A stretch of 64,000 nt of DNA, from assembly GCA_905233185.1 (NCBI GenBank), contig CAJODB010000001.1, positions 1-64,000 of the forward strand, written 5' to 3'. The position numbers and the translations under genes were made by a program. Source of the stretch: an uncultured Alphaproteobacteria bacterium. Lineage in GTDB: Bacteria > Pseudomonadota > Alphaproteobacteria > UBA3830. Below are positions 52,101 to 62,805 of the stretch, piece after piece (the first letter of the stretch is position 1; each line of letters begins with the position of its first letter). Below the pieces are notes generated by a model. It was not told where the DNA came from and did not search any database. It saw nothing but the letters and a program-made list of their open reading frames with translations.

Positions 52101-54100
52101 ATGAACTTAAAGAAACTTTTACTAACAACTGTAGCACTTTCGAGTCTTACATTTGGAATGGGGGGGGAGTTGCCTCCGCAATGAACCCGTCGGAACTGTA
52201 TAGAGATATCTCAGATGTAGATATGCGCAGGAGTTTAGATTATGCTATAAGTAGTTCAAAGTTTCATAGGAAACACGATATACGTTTCGGTACACCGTCT
52301 TTGACAGATCAAGAAAAAAGAGTTCGAAAAATTGAAACCAATGATAATTGTGATGACTTTTTTCAAAATATCTTAGCCTTACTTGCGAGAGCTAATATGC
52401 TCATTAATAGAGCAGCTGAAAAAGGAATAACAGTTGAGCAAACAAGACGTCTTGCTTGGGACTATTTTGAGGAAGAAGATTTATCTGCAAGATGTATTTT
52501 ACAGTTAGGCAATAATGTAGATAACTGGGAATCATTAACTACGATTCTATTTAATTTCATAACTACAGGAAATCCTAATGCGCTTAAAGTAATATGCTTA
52601 CCATCTAATACAGCTATGGCAAACGGAACATTATCTCAAAGACTTATTCCTGATGATACATTAGTCAGTCAATTCGCGCGTTCTAGATTAGGTTATTCGT
52701 TAACGTATTTTTTGAACTCTATATTTTTAAGGGGTGAACCAACTTCATTGCATTCGCTTATGCCTGTGTGGTTTCTTCTTACTAATTCTCTTACTAGTTA
52801 TGGCACTGGAGTTTATGTTTCTTCATCACCATTGAGTGCTTCTAATAAAACAGCTCTTCCAGAAATAAACAATGAAAGATATGATGATCATATCAAATCA
52901 GTGAACTTATTGCGCTTAGAATTAGGAAATTTGTTATCTGTTCCGGAATATGTGCGTAATTTGCTTAATATTACTGAAATTTCAGTACAGAGAGCTGGAA
53001 CTGGTGAGAGAAGACCAGACGAAGCGGCTTTATATGATACTTTTTCCACTTTAGGAGTACGTGGGCAGCTTCATTTCGCTGTATCTCAACTTCAAGAAAG
53101 GATAAATGTATTAAAAAACTTTTTGGAAAGTGTAAAAGCAGGAGTTGTAGAAAAAACAAACGAATTTTTGGAAGCAAATAAAGAAGAGATAACTAATAAT
53201 GAAAAAAAGTTAGCGGCTATAGAGGAAATAGAAAAAAGAGAACACGAGGGATATGAGGCACATGGTAACTTTACCCACAGACTGGGATATATGTATGAAT
53301 TTACGTGCTCGTTTGGCGATATAAATCATTTTGCTGACTTTGATTATCAAACTGTAGCAGATATACTTTATAACTACCTCGGATTGCAAAAAAGTAGATT
53401 TACTAAATATCTTGAAAGACAGCCTTTGCATGAATCTAAATTAGCACTGATGCCATTTTCTGATGCAATAAAATATCGAGCAGTAATGAAATTTTATGCT
53501 AAAGCCAGAAAAGAGTTTATGTCTCAAAATTACAATACAGATCCTTTAGAAAGATGGTATAGCCGATTTGGATTTCCTCTTCTTCATCAAATTAATTTTT
53601 TACAGGAGCAATTGATTCCGCTAGCTGTTTTTAGAAACTTGGTAAACAATGAGTTTTATCGTTTTGATCCAATAGCAGGTACAGACGCAGAACGTCATAC
53701 CCTGGGACACTTTTTCCTATCGCCAGCTGCAGTTTCAAGAGCAACAAGAACAGCAACTGGTGGTGCGGCTCATGTGTCGGAGTCCAGAAGAGCTAATGAA
53801 GTAATGTTTGCGAATATGATGCTTCAGAGAGCTCAATTGGAAAATATCATGAACGGTACATATTCTGAAGAAACAGCAGCTGAGAGAATCGCAAGTACTG
53901 AAACTTTGCTTAATCAGATTCTTTCGAGAGATGAGGAAGTAGAAACAGGAACATGGGGTGTTGCTCCAAATGTGGCTGAGTTAGAGGCAGTCGAAGCAGA
54001 AGTAACAGATACAGAAGTTGCGGCAGCTCCTATACAAAGCAGCAGTGCCACTACAACAAGCAGCTCAGCTACAACTTCGCGAGTCGTAGAGTTGAACTAA
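52101..54100 (+). CDS. Phase-variable large secreted protein with G8 tract at signal-peptide end (OFF as given)
   Basis: ATG at 52101 preceded by AAGAGGTAA: MNLKKLLLTTVALSSLTFGMGGELPPQ* at G8. At G9: MNLKKLLLTTVALSSLTFGMGGGVASA-MNPSELYRDISD..., a full signal peptide with an ASA cleavage site joined to the 639-aa body. Confidence 0.8.
52160..52167 (+). repeat. Poly-G tract (G8)
   Basis: GGAAT-GGGGGGGG-AGTTGCC. Confidence 0.97.
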
Positions 54101-54143
54101 ACAACGCTTGCTATTATTGATTCATAAAAATACTCCAAAAATA

Positions 54144-54178
54144 AGCAGTCGATGAAAAATATCGGCTGCTTTAGTTTG
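54144..54178. terminator. Putative terminator between convergent genes
   Basis: AGCAGTCGAT-GAAAAAT-ATCGGCTGCT hairpin followed by TTAGTTT. Confidence 0.55.
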
Positions 54179-54190
54179 TAAAAAATATCA

Positions 54191-55051
54191 TCACAGATTA
54201 AAATTTGGATATGTGAATAAAATAAAATGGCAAAAGTTTAATGAAAAATGCACTAATATACTGCACCAAACGTTGTTTGTCTTATAAAATATATATCCGT
54301 AAAATAAACCGCATATCGCAGAGAAAACAGCAAGAATTATTCCATGATTAATGTGATAAAGTCCAAAAATACAAGATGCAATTAGGATTGAAAAAAGTGG
54401 ATTATTGTTTACAAGCTTATGAAGCCTGTCTTGAATGTATCCACGAAAAATAATTTCTTCACTAAAACATACAAATAAAAAGTTATTCATCATCCATAAT
54501 AAAGTTATATCAGGAATTTTCGGATCAAATTTTACATATCCAGAACATATAACGGGAGTAAGCATAAACAATATGCAAGTCACCGATGTTTTTGCTATAT
54601 GTTTCAATTGATTAACAGAAATAAACGGAGTTAATTTTATACAATCATTAGTTAGAAATATTAGTAGCGCACAAAGAACTTTATCGAAATTAATATTCAT
54701 TGAAAAATATGAAGAAAACTGAGATATTCGTACATGATCTAGAACAATAGGATTATAAAAACCTGGCATTTCATGCATTATAAAATGATAAACCATTGAT
54801 ATAAAAACAAACAGAAAGAAATAAGAGAAAATTTTATTTTGAAAATCTTTTTTGAAATATATAAAGGCAATAAAGCAAAACAAAAAAACAGCGATTATTC
54901 CGTAAATGTCTATAATATGTTCACAAAATGCGGTTAAACATACGGTAGGTATTAATGATATTGAAATCGCTTTTTCTTTTGGAAGAAAAATACTGAAAGC
55001 CACCAAGAAAAGCAAAAAACTACATGATGATATAGCAGTTATCATATACAC
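54191..55051 (-). CDS. CPBP family intramembrane metalloprotease
   Basis: EEIIFRGYIQDRLHKL (EExxxR), FGLYHINHG, NVWCSILVHFSLNF motifs; polytopic. Confidence 0.9.
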   Translation of the reverse strand: MYMITAISSCSFLLFLVAFSIFLPKEKAISISLIPTVCLTAFCEHIIDIYGIIAVFLFCFIAFIYFKKDFQNKIFSYFFLFVFISMVYHFIMHEMPGFYNPIVLDHVRISQFSSYFSMNINFDKVLCALLIFLTNDCIKLTPFISVNQLKHIAKTSVTCILFMLTPVICSGYVKFDPKIPDITLLWMMNNFLFVCFSEEIIFRGYIQDRLHKLVNNNPLFSILIASCIFGLYHINHGIILAVFSAICGLFYGYIFYKTNNVWCSILVHFSLNFCHFILFTYPNFNL

Positions 55052-55067
55052 AACATCGCTAAAAACA

Positions 55068-55105
55068 AAAGATCTCCGAAAAAATCAAAAACTCTTTCGG
55101 AGATC
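55068..55105 (-). terminator. Intrinsic terminator downstream of dps-like gene
   Basis: Perfect 11-bp stem GATCTCCGAAA/TTTCGGAGATC with a T-rich tail (TTTTGTTTTT) on the minus strand. Confidence 0.8.
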
Positions 55106-55133
55106 ATCAAATTGCATAAAAAACGAAAATGGC

Positions 55134-55577
55134 CTATTTACCATGACGGCAGCTTTTCAGCAACCATGCATTTTTTCTATGAAATGTCATACGTTCAGTA
55201 ATGAATCCTGCTACAACTTCATCATCCGCTTTTTTTGCGGCTTCGAGCGCATTCTTCAGTGTTTTTTCAATTACAACTGCATGATCATTAGCCAAATCTT
55301 CGAGCATTTTATCGGCGCTTAGATCCTTCTTTCCGTCCTTTATGGTGCAGTTTTTGGAAAATGTTGAAAAAGTTCCGTCAACTTTCTCTCCAAGCCCTCT
55401 TATAAGTTCTGCGCAGACATCGATTGCATCAAACAAATCATCATATTGTTTTTCGAATAGCTCATGATTTTCTTTAAAACAACATCCTTCGATATTCCAA
55501 TGATAATTTTGGGTTTTCAAGAACAGAGCATAAGTATCTGCTAAAACTTTTTCTAACGCACTTGTTAATGCTTTCAT
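55134..55577 (-). CDS. dps: Dps/ferritin-like DNA starvation protein
   Basis: LEKVLADTYALFLKTQNYHWNIEGCCFKENHELFEKQYDDLFDAIDVCAELIRGLGEKVDG; start assigned at MKALTS after a GGAGGAAT SD. Confidence 0.92.
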   Translation of the reverse strand: MKALTSALEKVLADTYALFLKTQNYHWNIEGCCFKENHELFEKQYDDLFDAIDVCAELIRGLGEKVDGTFSTFSKNCTIKDGKKDLSADKMLEDLANDHAVVIEKTLKNALEAAKKADDEVVAGFITERMTFHRKNAWLLKSCRHGK

Positions 55578-55745
55578 TGATATTCCTCCTCTACTAAATA
55601 CTAAGTTACAAACAACAAATATATTAAATAGTCTCATATAGTTTTAGATAAAATTCAAGCGTCAAAACAATCTTTCCGATCTTTTGAAAGTTACGAAAAT
55701 GTTTATAATGATGTTAATTATTGTTTAGTTTTTAGAGGCTTTTTT

Positions 55746-56288
55746 ATGACTTCATGGATGGGAACAACAATTCTTTCAGTTCGTAAAGGGAATCAAGTTG
55801 TTATGGCTGGAGATGGACAAGTAACAATGGGAAATTCCGTTGTAAAAGCTAATGCGCAAAAAGTGCGTTTTTTATCTTCTGAAAAAGTTCTTGTAGGATT
55901 TGCCGGAGCAACAGCTGATGCTTTTGCGTTATTTGAACGTTTGGAAGCGAAATTGGAGCAATATCCGGAGCAATTACAGCGTGCTTGCGTAGAATTGGCA
56001 AAGGATTGGCGTACCGATAAATATCTTCGTAAATTAGAAGCTATGATTGCGGCTGTTGACAAAAAAACGTCCCTGGTACTTACCGGAATGGGTGATGTCC
56101 TTGAGCCTCAAGATGGAATAATCGGAATAGGCTCAGGAGGAAATTTTGCTCTTGCTGCTGCGCGGGCTTTAATAGATCAAGCGGACATGACAGCAGAACA
56201 GATCGCAAGAAAAGCCATGCAAATCGCAGGAGATTTGTGTATTTATACAAATCACAATGTTGTTTTAAAACAAATAACAATAGATTAA
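55746..56288 (+). CDS. hslV: ATP-dependent protease subunit HslV
   Basis: [37 protein letters not shown]...GVGSGG-like [18 protein letters not shown]. Confidence 0.98.
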   Translation: MTSWMGTTILSVRKGNQVVMAGDGQVTMGNSVVKANAQKVRFLSSEKVLVGFAGATADAFALFERLEAKLEQYPEQLQRACVELAKDWRTDKYLRKLEAMIAAVDKKTSLVLTGMGDVLEPQDGIIGIGSGGNFALAAARALIDQADMTAEQIARKAMQIAGDLCIYTNHNVVLKQITID

Positions 56289-56329
56289 AGATAAAAACAG
56301 AATAATTTGAAAATAGAGGAGCAAAATAA

Positions 56330-57625
56330 ATGTCTTCATTAACTCCAAAACAAATCGTATCGGAATTGGATCGTTTTATAATCGGGCATACGGAAGCGAA
56401 AAAAGCAGTTGCTATAGCTTTGCGCAATAGATGGAGACGTCAACAAGTTCCTGCTCCTTTGAAAGATGAAATTCTGCCGAAAAATATTCTCATGATGGGA
56501 CCTACTGGAGTGGGAAAAACGGAAATAGCGAGAAGGCTTGCACGTTTGGCTGATGCTCCGTTTATAAAAGTTGAAGCTACAAAGTTTACGGAAGTCGGTT
56601 ATGTCGGCAGAGATGTGGAACAGATTATTCGTGACTTAGTTGAGATTGCAGTTTCTGAAACAAAAGAACGTCATAGGCAAAATTTTAAAGAGCAAGCTCG
56701 CATAAAAGCCGAAAATATAATTTTAGATGCATTGGTTGGTGAAAATGCCAGTACAGAAACTCGGGATAAGTTTCGTGATATGCTTAATGCAGGTCAACTA
56801 GAAGATAAAGAGATCGAAATTGATATTGCAGACAACGTGGCATATCCACAGTTTGATATTCCAGGCGGTCAGATTGGCGTAATGAATCTTACGGAAGTAA
56901 TGAATAGTGCTTTAGGAATATCGAAAACAAAAAAACGTAGTGTAACTATTTCAGAAGCAAGGCGTTTATTATACCAAGAAGAAAGCGAAAAACTTATCGA
57001 TCGGGATAAAATTGTAAGAGAAGCAATCTTTTCGGTTGAACAGAACGGAATTGTGTTTGTGGACGAGATAGATAAAATTTGTGCGCGAAATATGTCGGGA
57101 TCAGATGTAAGTCGAGAAGGCGTTCAGCGTGATTTGCTTCCTCTGATAGAAGGTTGTTCTATAACAACCAAGTATGGAACGGTAAAAACAGATTATATTT
57201 TGTTTATTGCGTCAGGAGCTTTTCATATATCAAAACCATCAGACTTGCTACCTGAATTGCAAGGGCGTTTACCAATTCGTGTTGAGTTAAAAAATCTGTC
57301 GGAAGATGATTTCGTAAGAATACTGAATGAAACAGAGAGCAGTCTTATAAAACAGTATGATGCTTTGCTTAAGGTCGAAGGTGTTAACATCAATTTTTCA
57401 GAAGATGGAATAAGAAAAATTGCAGAAATGGCTGCTTTAGTTAATCAACAGATAGAAAATATCGGAGCTCGTCGCCTTCATACGATAATCGAAAAACTTC
57501 TTGAGGATATAAGTTTTTCCGCGGATGAAAAAGAAGGTGAGGTAGTAACTATTGACGCAAAATATGTGGAAGAGAAGGTTGGACATCTTGCCACTCATCA
57601 GGATTTATCGAAATTTATTTTGTAA
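56330..57625 (+). CDS. hslU: ATP-dependent protease ATPase subunit HslU
   Basis: [34 protein letters not shown]...[20 protein letters not shown]...[13 protein letters not shown]. Confidence 0.98.
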   Translation: MSSLTPKQIVSELDRFIIGHTEAKKAVAIALRNRWRRQQVPAPLKDEILPKNILMMGPTGVGKTEIARRLARLADAPFIKVEATKFTEVGYVGRDVEQIIRDLVEIAVSETKERHRQNFKEQARIKAENIILDALVGENASTETRDKFRDMLNAGQLEDKEIEIDIADNVAYPQFDIPGGQIGVMNLTEVMNSALGISKTKKRSVTISEARRLLYQEESEKLIDRDKIVREAIFSVEQNGIVFVDEIDKICARNMSGSDVSREGVQRDLLPLIEGCSITTKYGTVKTDYILFIASGAFHISKPSDLLPELQGRLPIRVELKNLSEDDFVRILNETESSLIKQYDALLKVEGVNINFSEDGIRKIAEMAALVNQQIENIGARRLHTIIEKLLEDISFSADEKEGEVVTIDAKYVEEKVGHLATHQDLSKFIL

Positions 57626-57808
57626 CACTTTTTAGTAAAAGAACTAAGCGATTGAATTACTATACTTCTATTTAAGTGCAATTAGAGGAACTCGATCTTG
57701 CGAATTCCTCCGTTTGAAACCCTTATGTCTTATGGCAGAAGTCAGAGATATGCAGAAATGTTAAACTCCGTGTACAGAAAAAATTTACGAGTAGAAAATC
57801 TTCTAATC

Positions 57809-59983
57809 TCAGTTTTTCTGAGGTGGTTTTAGATAATATTCACCAGTTTTCTCAAGAGACTTTCCACTGTAAATAGAAGGCATTGAGAGGTTACCAAACC
57901 GTATAGAAGACCATATGTTGCTATTATAATCAATTTTTCCAGAAGACGAATCCCAGTAAGTATTAGATGGATTCATGAAAAAATCGTCAGACCATTTTTT
58001 TGGGTCGCTCGGTTCTTTGTTTTGGCTTTGATAAAAATCTGGGTACAGTGTTTCAAAATTTGGAGAAAACCATGATATATCGCCTGCCTCTATCCTATTC
58101 TGATCTAGTTTGCAACTATTACGTTGATATCCGTAATGTCCACCTCTTCCTCTTGTTTCAATAGATGTAATAATCGGATTATATGGGAAATATGATGCAA
58201 TAGTGTTTATTGAGGTGTTTTCAGATACTTTTTCATTTATAGTCGGCGAATCAAAATTGCAATATTTACTCGGAAATTCCATGATACTTGCTCCCAACAA
58301 ATTGAATGTTGCGTTTAAGACTGGACGAGTTATTCTATTCTTGTTTTTTAATGAAACAATATCTTTGAACTCGCGTTCTTCAAGCTTACTCGATTTCTCT
58401 TTTACAAAAGTTGATTCATCAGTTGCTTCCACATTTGCTTTTTTTAATAAAAGTCCTTCCTCCGCTGTTGCATTGAGCCATAATATACCTGGAAATTGTT
58501 TATTTTTAACATAATACAAAAAGTGAGTATTCAAAGCGCAAGTATGATCTCGAGAATTATTTTGACACCAACCTGTTTCTTGAATGCGAGCTCCATTTTC
58601 AAGGAATCCAACATATTTACGTTGTTTTCCGCTTTTATCAGTTTCATCTTTCAGCGGTTCTATACCTTTATAGCGATTTATCCAATAATTTTTTATAACA
58701 GCAGCTTGCGTCGCACCTATTTCTTTAATTTTTTGATAATCTGCTTCTGAATAATCAAGGTGCATTGACGAATCTGTGGAAGAAGTCGGCATTCCTTCTG
58801 CCTTTGTAGTTGTAAATTCATTAAGGTAGCCGTTTACAAGAGTATTCGCTGTTTTCATTACTATTTTTGCAGTTGGATTTATAGTTTTAATTGAGTGAAG
58901 TAGTGGATCTTTGTATATTGCATTTCTTCCGATTCCCAATAAATATCCTGTTTTTATTGCATTTTCAACAATGCTATAAGTCTTCCCCCCCCCGCATTTC
59001 TACTTGAGATTGAAGCTGTCTCGCTTTTTTGGTTTTTTGTTTCATATGAAGTCGAATCTTCATACATATTCCAAATGATGTTAGACAAAGCCTCAACAAG
59101 ATGCAAAGCAACTCTATTTTTCGCAACAAACAGATCCTGTTCGAGTATAGAAATAAGCGCTTTTGGTGATAAATGGTGCTCTTTTCTAAATTGCTTTCTT
59201 GTTGATGGATCTTTTAAACGATTGAGAATATCGCTACTCTCAATCAAATTTGGTTTGAATTCATCTATAGTAGCGTTATCTTTAGCATCATAATTTAATA
59301 TATATGATAGCCGAGGGTCATGAATCTCATATACGACTACTTTTGAAGTATCAAACTCTCTTACTGTTGTTTCTGCAAAATTTTTAAAAGTTTGTTCTTT
59401 ATCAGGTATTTTTTCAAGAGCAGTTTTCAACGCTGCTATATTTTCTGGTAGTTCTGTATCACATGGTTCATATTCAGAAGACATGCTGCTGTTATGTGGG
59501 GGATTTTTTCCTTCAAGAACTGTTAGTTCCGTGATAATTTCGCTTATTTTTCCATTGCTTACGAGACGATTCAGTTTTTCAATAGGTGAACGACTCAGGT
59601 AGCTGTATTTATATGTTCTTCTATTTATACGGTATATAAGACCTTTTATTTGCTCAAGTAGACGTAAATTTTTTATTTCAGATCCATTCCTTTTTATTAT
59701 ATCTTCTATGCTGCTTGAAAAATAGACGATCGAATTCATCGTTTGTAAGAATAGCCCCTGAGGAAGCTTGTTCAAATTCATTTGTTTGGGTTCCTTGCTT
59801 TAATCTAATCCTCTTTGCAAAATCTTTTCCGTCTATATTAATTTTTGAAAATGGTGATTCTTCGTAAGTATTGTAATGTCGTGGTAATGACATAGGCATT
59901 CCTTCTTCTAAGGAGAGAACTTCGACAGACATTGAGAATATTAACAACGCCGCAATAAACGCCTTAGTGGTAAGCTTCTTCAT
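57809..59983 (-). pseudogene. Large secreted protein split by G9 tract (phase-variable) and by a second frameshift
   Basis: Three ORFs in series: 59678-59983 (signal peptide MKKLTTKAFIAALLIFSMSVEVLS...DEFDRLFFKQ), 58954-59781, 57809-58939. At G10/G7 the last two fuse: SSRNAGGGKTYSIVENAIKTGYLLGIGRNAIYKDPLLHS. Loss of one T at CTATTTTTC near 59730 joins the first two. Confidence 0.65.
58985..58993 (-). repeat. Poly-G tract (G9; C9 on plus strand)
   Basis: Minus strand AAATGC-GGGGGGGGG-AAGACT. Confidence 0.97.
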
Positions 59984-60145
59984 TTTTTCTTCCTTCTTTT
60001 ATTTTTAAAATAATATTTTAATTTATTCAAATAAATTTGTCAAACATTTTATGTGTTTTTTTGTAATTATATAAAAAACATGTTTTTTGTGATTTCTTAA
60101 CTATTCTTCATTAAAATTAGCTTAATCAAATCGAAGAGAATTGTT

Positions 60146-60849
60146 ATGCTCAGATTATTCAAAAGCGTATTACACAAAAAATGCGGGGGGGGGTATTTGT
60201 TCTCTTACACAGAGTATTGTGCCTCTACAAACGCCATAAAGGCGGTATTCTAATTGAATTTACGTTCAGCATTCCAGTTTGTATTATTCTTTTGTTCTTT
60301 GTGAATGACCATTACCGCATATATGAATTAAAAAACAAGCTAAAATCCTCCGCATATCTTGCCGCAAGTATGGTACAACAACTGGGAAACACTCGCACGA
60401 ACAAACAACTAACGCATAAAGACCTCGCAAGAATAAGTTATGCCAGTTGCCTCAATTTATTTCATACTAATTCTATGTTTAGCCCTTATCCACTCGGAAT
60501 ATATTTTACAATTGATTATGATTGGGTGAAAAAAATAGAAGCTAATAAATATCAGCATAAACAATGTTGGGGAACTACAATTGGTACTAGTCCGCAAAAT
60601 ATGAGCAGTAGCAGCGGAAACGCAATATCAACAAAAACAGAAGAAAAAATAGAAGCAATACATTCTGACTTAGTGTGCAATGGTATTGGCGAGGAAAAGC
60701 TTCTTATAAGTTGTTATTACAGGAAAGTAGAAAGTTTTAATAAATCAAAGCTCGGATTGTTTATAATGGATCCGCAATTCGGAGCTTATGATTTTAAGTA
60801 TAAAATTATTATCACTCCGAAACCCGGGTTGTTTCCTGTTGTGGATTAA
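60146..60849 (+). CDS. TadE-like pseudopilin paralog 3; poly-G phase-variable (OFF as given)
   Basis: ATG at 60146 (upstream GAAGAGA): [16 protein letters not shown] then out of frame at G9; G10/G7 joins [64 protein letters not shown]...[13 protein letters not shown]. The ORF track uses an alternative ATG at 60181 immediately before the tract. Confidence 0.78.
60185..60193 (+). repeat. Poly-G tract (G9)
   Basis: AAATGC-GGGGGGGGG-TATTTG. Confidence 0.97.
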
Positions 60850-60956
60850 AAAGTGGGTTAAAAAAAAGAACTTATAGCATTCGTTGTACTTATTCTTCCA
60901 TTTTCTATCGTTTTGTGTTAATTTCCTGCTTGTGTTTATTTTTAGGGAAAATGATT

Positions 60957-61199
60957 ATGAGTGAAAACGTTGCTGATAAAGTAAAGAAGATTATCGCTGA
61001 CAAGTTAGGCGTTGATATCGCGAAAGTGACAGATGAAGCACGCTTCGTTGATGATTTTGGCGCAGATAGCTTGGATACGGTTGATCTCGTTATGGCTTTA
61101 GAGGAAGAATTCAACATTGAAATTTCCAATAAAGAGGGGCAAGAGATTCAATCTGTAAAAGATGCGATAAGCTTTATCGAAAATAAATGCGGAAAATAA
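60957..61199 (+). CDS. acpP: Acyl carrier protein
   Basis: [56 protein letters not shown]. Confidence 0.98.
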   Translation: MSENVADKVKKIIADKLGVDIAKVTDEARFVDDFGADSLDTVDLVMALEEEFNIEISNKEGQEIQSVKDAISFIENKCGK

Positions 61200-61209
61200 G
61201 GATTAGTTT

Positions 61210-62472
61210 ATGAAGAGGGTAGTTATAACCGGCCTTGGTATGGTTTCTCCGCTGGCAGTGGGGGCTATTGAGTCTTGGCGGCGTCTACTTAACTGTGAAT
61301 CCGGCATAAAAAAGGTCAAATCGTTCGATGTAAGTGATTTGGTGTGTAAAATAGCCGGACAAGTTCCATCAGAACATGTTGAACAAAAAGCAGATACCCT
61401 CTTCGATCCTTTGAATTATATGACAGCCAGAGAACTCAATAGAATGGACACATTTATTGTGTATGCTATTGCTGCAGCATCAGAAGCAATTGCTGATTCT
61501 GGCATAGATTCATTTAATGATGCAGAAAAAGAACGTACTGGTGTCTTAATTGGTTCAGGAATTGGCGGACTTCCTGCGATCTATGAGACATCTGTTAATA
61601 TGCATGAGAATGGAGCGAGAAGGGTTTCGCCTTTTTTTATTCCATCATCATTAATTAATTTGGCGTCAGGGCATGTTTCAATACGTTTTGGATTAAAAGG
61701 GCCAAACCATTCTGTTGTTACAGCATGTGCGACAGGAACTCACGCTATTGGTGATGCTGCGAGAATTATTCAGGTCGGTTCTGCGGATGTAATGGTTGCC
61801 GGAGGGACAGAAGCAGCAGTTTGTCGTGCAGGTATTGCGGGATTCTCCGCAGCCAGAGCGCTTTCGACAGCCAGAAATGACACTCCGGAAGAAGCATCAA
61901 GACCATGGGATAAGTCACGCGATGGCTTTATTATGGCAGAAGGTTCAGGAATCGTTGTTCTTGAGGAAATGGACCATGCTATAAAGCGTGGAGCGAAAAT
62001 ATACGGTGAGGTTGTCGGATATGGAATGTCAGGGGATGCATATCATGTGACAGCACCTCTTGCAGATGGTGATGGAGCCTATAGAGCAATGCGTGAAGCC
62101 TTGCGATCTGCAAATCTTTCTCATGATGATATAGATTATATAAATGCGCATGGTACATCTACTCCAGCTGGAGATATAGGTGAGTTACGAGCTGTGGAAC
62201 GACTGCTTGGAGAAGGCACAAAAGCTTCAATGTCGTCAACAAAGTCAGCAATTGGACATTTGCTTGGTGCGGCAGGAGCTGTCGAAGCGATTTTCTCAAT
62301 ACTTGCAATAAGAGATCAAGTTGCACCGGCTACATTAAACCTACATGAGTCTGAGGAGACATTTTTGGATCTTGTTCCATTACAGCCGAAACAACGAAAA
62401 ATCGAATATGCGATGTCAAACTCTTTCGGATTTGGCGGAACAAACGCAAGTTTGATTGTAAAAAAGTTTTAA
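61210..62472 (+). CDS. fabF: 3-oxoacyl-ACP synthase II
   Basis: VVITGLGMVSPLAVGAIESWRRLLNCESGIKKV...VVTACATGTHAIGDAARII...AHGTSTPAGD...SNSFGFGGTNASLIVKKF. Confidence 0.98.
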   Translation: MKRVVITGLGMVSPLAVGAIESWRRLLNCESGIKKVKSFDVSDLVCKIAGQVPSEHVEQKADTLFDPLNYMTARELNRMDTFIVYAIAAASEAIADSGIDSFNDAEKERTGVLIGSGIGGLPAIYETSVNMHENGARRVSPFFIPSSLINLASGHVSIRFGLKGPNHSVVTACATGTHAIGDAARIIQVGSADVMVAGGTEAAVCRAGIAGFSAARALSTARNDTPEEASRPWDKSRDGFIMAEGSGIVVLEEMDHAIKRGAKIYGEVVGYGMSGDAYHVTAPLADGDGAYRAMREALRSANLSHDDIDYINAHGTSTPAGDIGELRAVERLLGEGTKASMSSTKSAIGHLLGAAGAVEAIFSILAIRDQVAPATLNLHESEETFLDLVPLQPKQRKIEYAMSNSFGFGGTNASLIVKKF

Positions 62473-62511
62473 GCATAGAAACAATTTATATTGTTAGAAA
62501 AAAAAGATTCA

Positions 62512-62703
62512 TTATTTCGATTCATCTAAATTAGAGGACGATTCTTTTGGTTATTCATGTAATCTAAGTCGCATAATAATCTCATCAAAAACTTGAGTAA
62601 GAAGCATTTTACTTCATTGTAATTCTATATCAAAATTTGGTGCAGCGGATATTTGATACAATAATAGAATTCCAATTATAAATAACGAGTAACTATTTTT
62701 CAT
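62512..62703 (-). pseudogene. Remnant of a small signal-peptide protein
   Basis: Minus ATG at 62703: MKNSYSLFIIGILLLYQISAAPNFDIELQ*SKMLLTQVFDEIIMRLRLHE*PKESSSNLDESK*; two internal stops. Confidence 0.35.
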
Positions 62704-62805
62704 GTATTTAATCTATTTCATATTACACAATACTATAATTTATGATTGATTTTTCAAAAGATAACGATATTGTGGCATTGTGTGAATGTGTAAAGTTATA
62801 GTGAA

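Noticed and set aside
62512-62703. In-frame TGA codons (here and in the IS1595 relic) as evidence for TGA = Trp recoding
   Set aside because: Housekeeping genes such as smpB end at TGA and their coding frames contain no internal TGA; these are relic genes.
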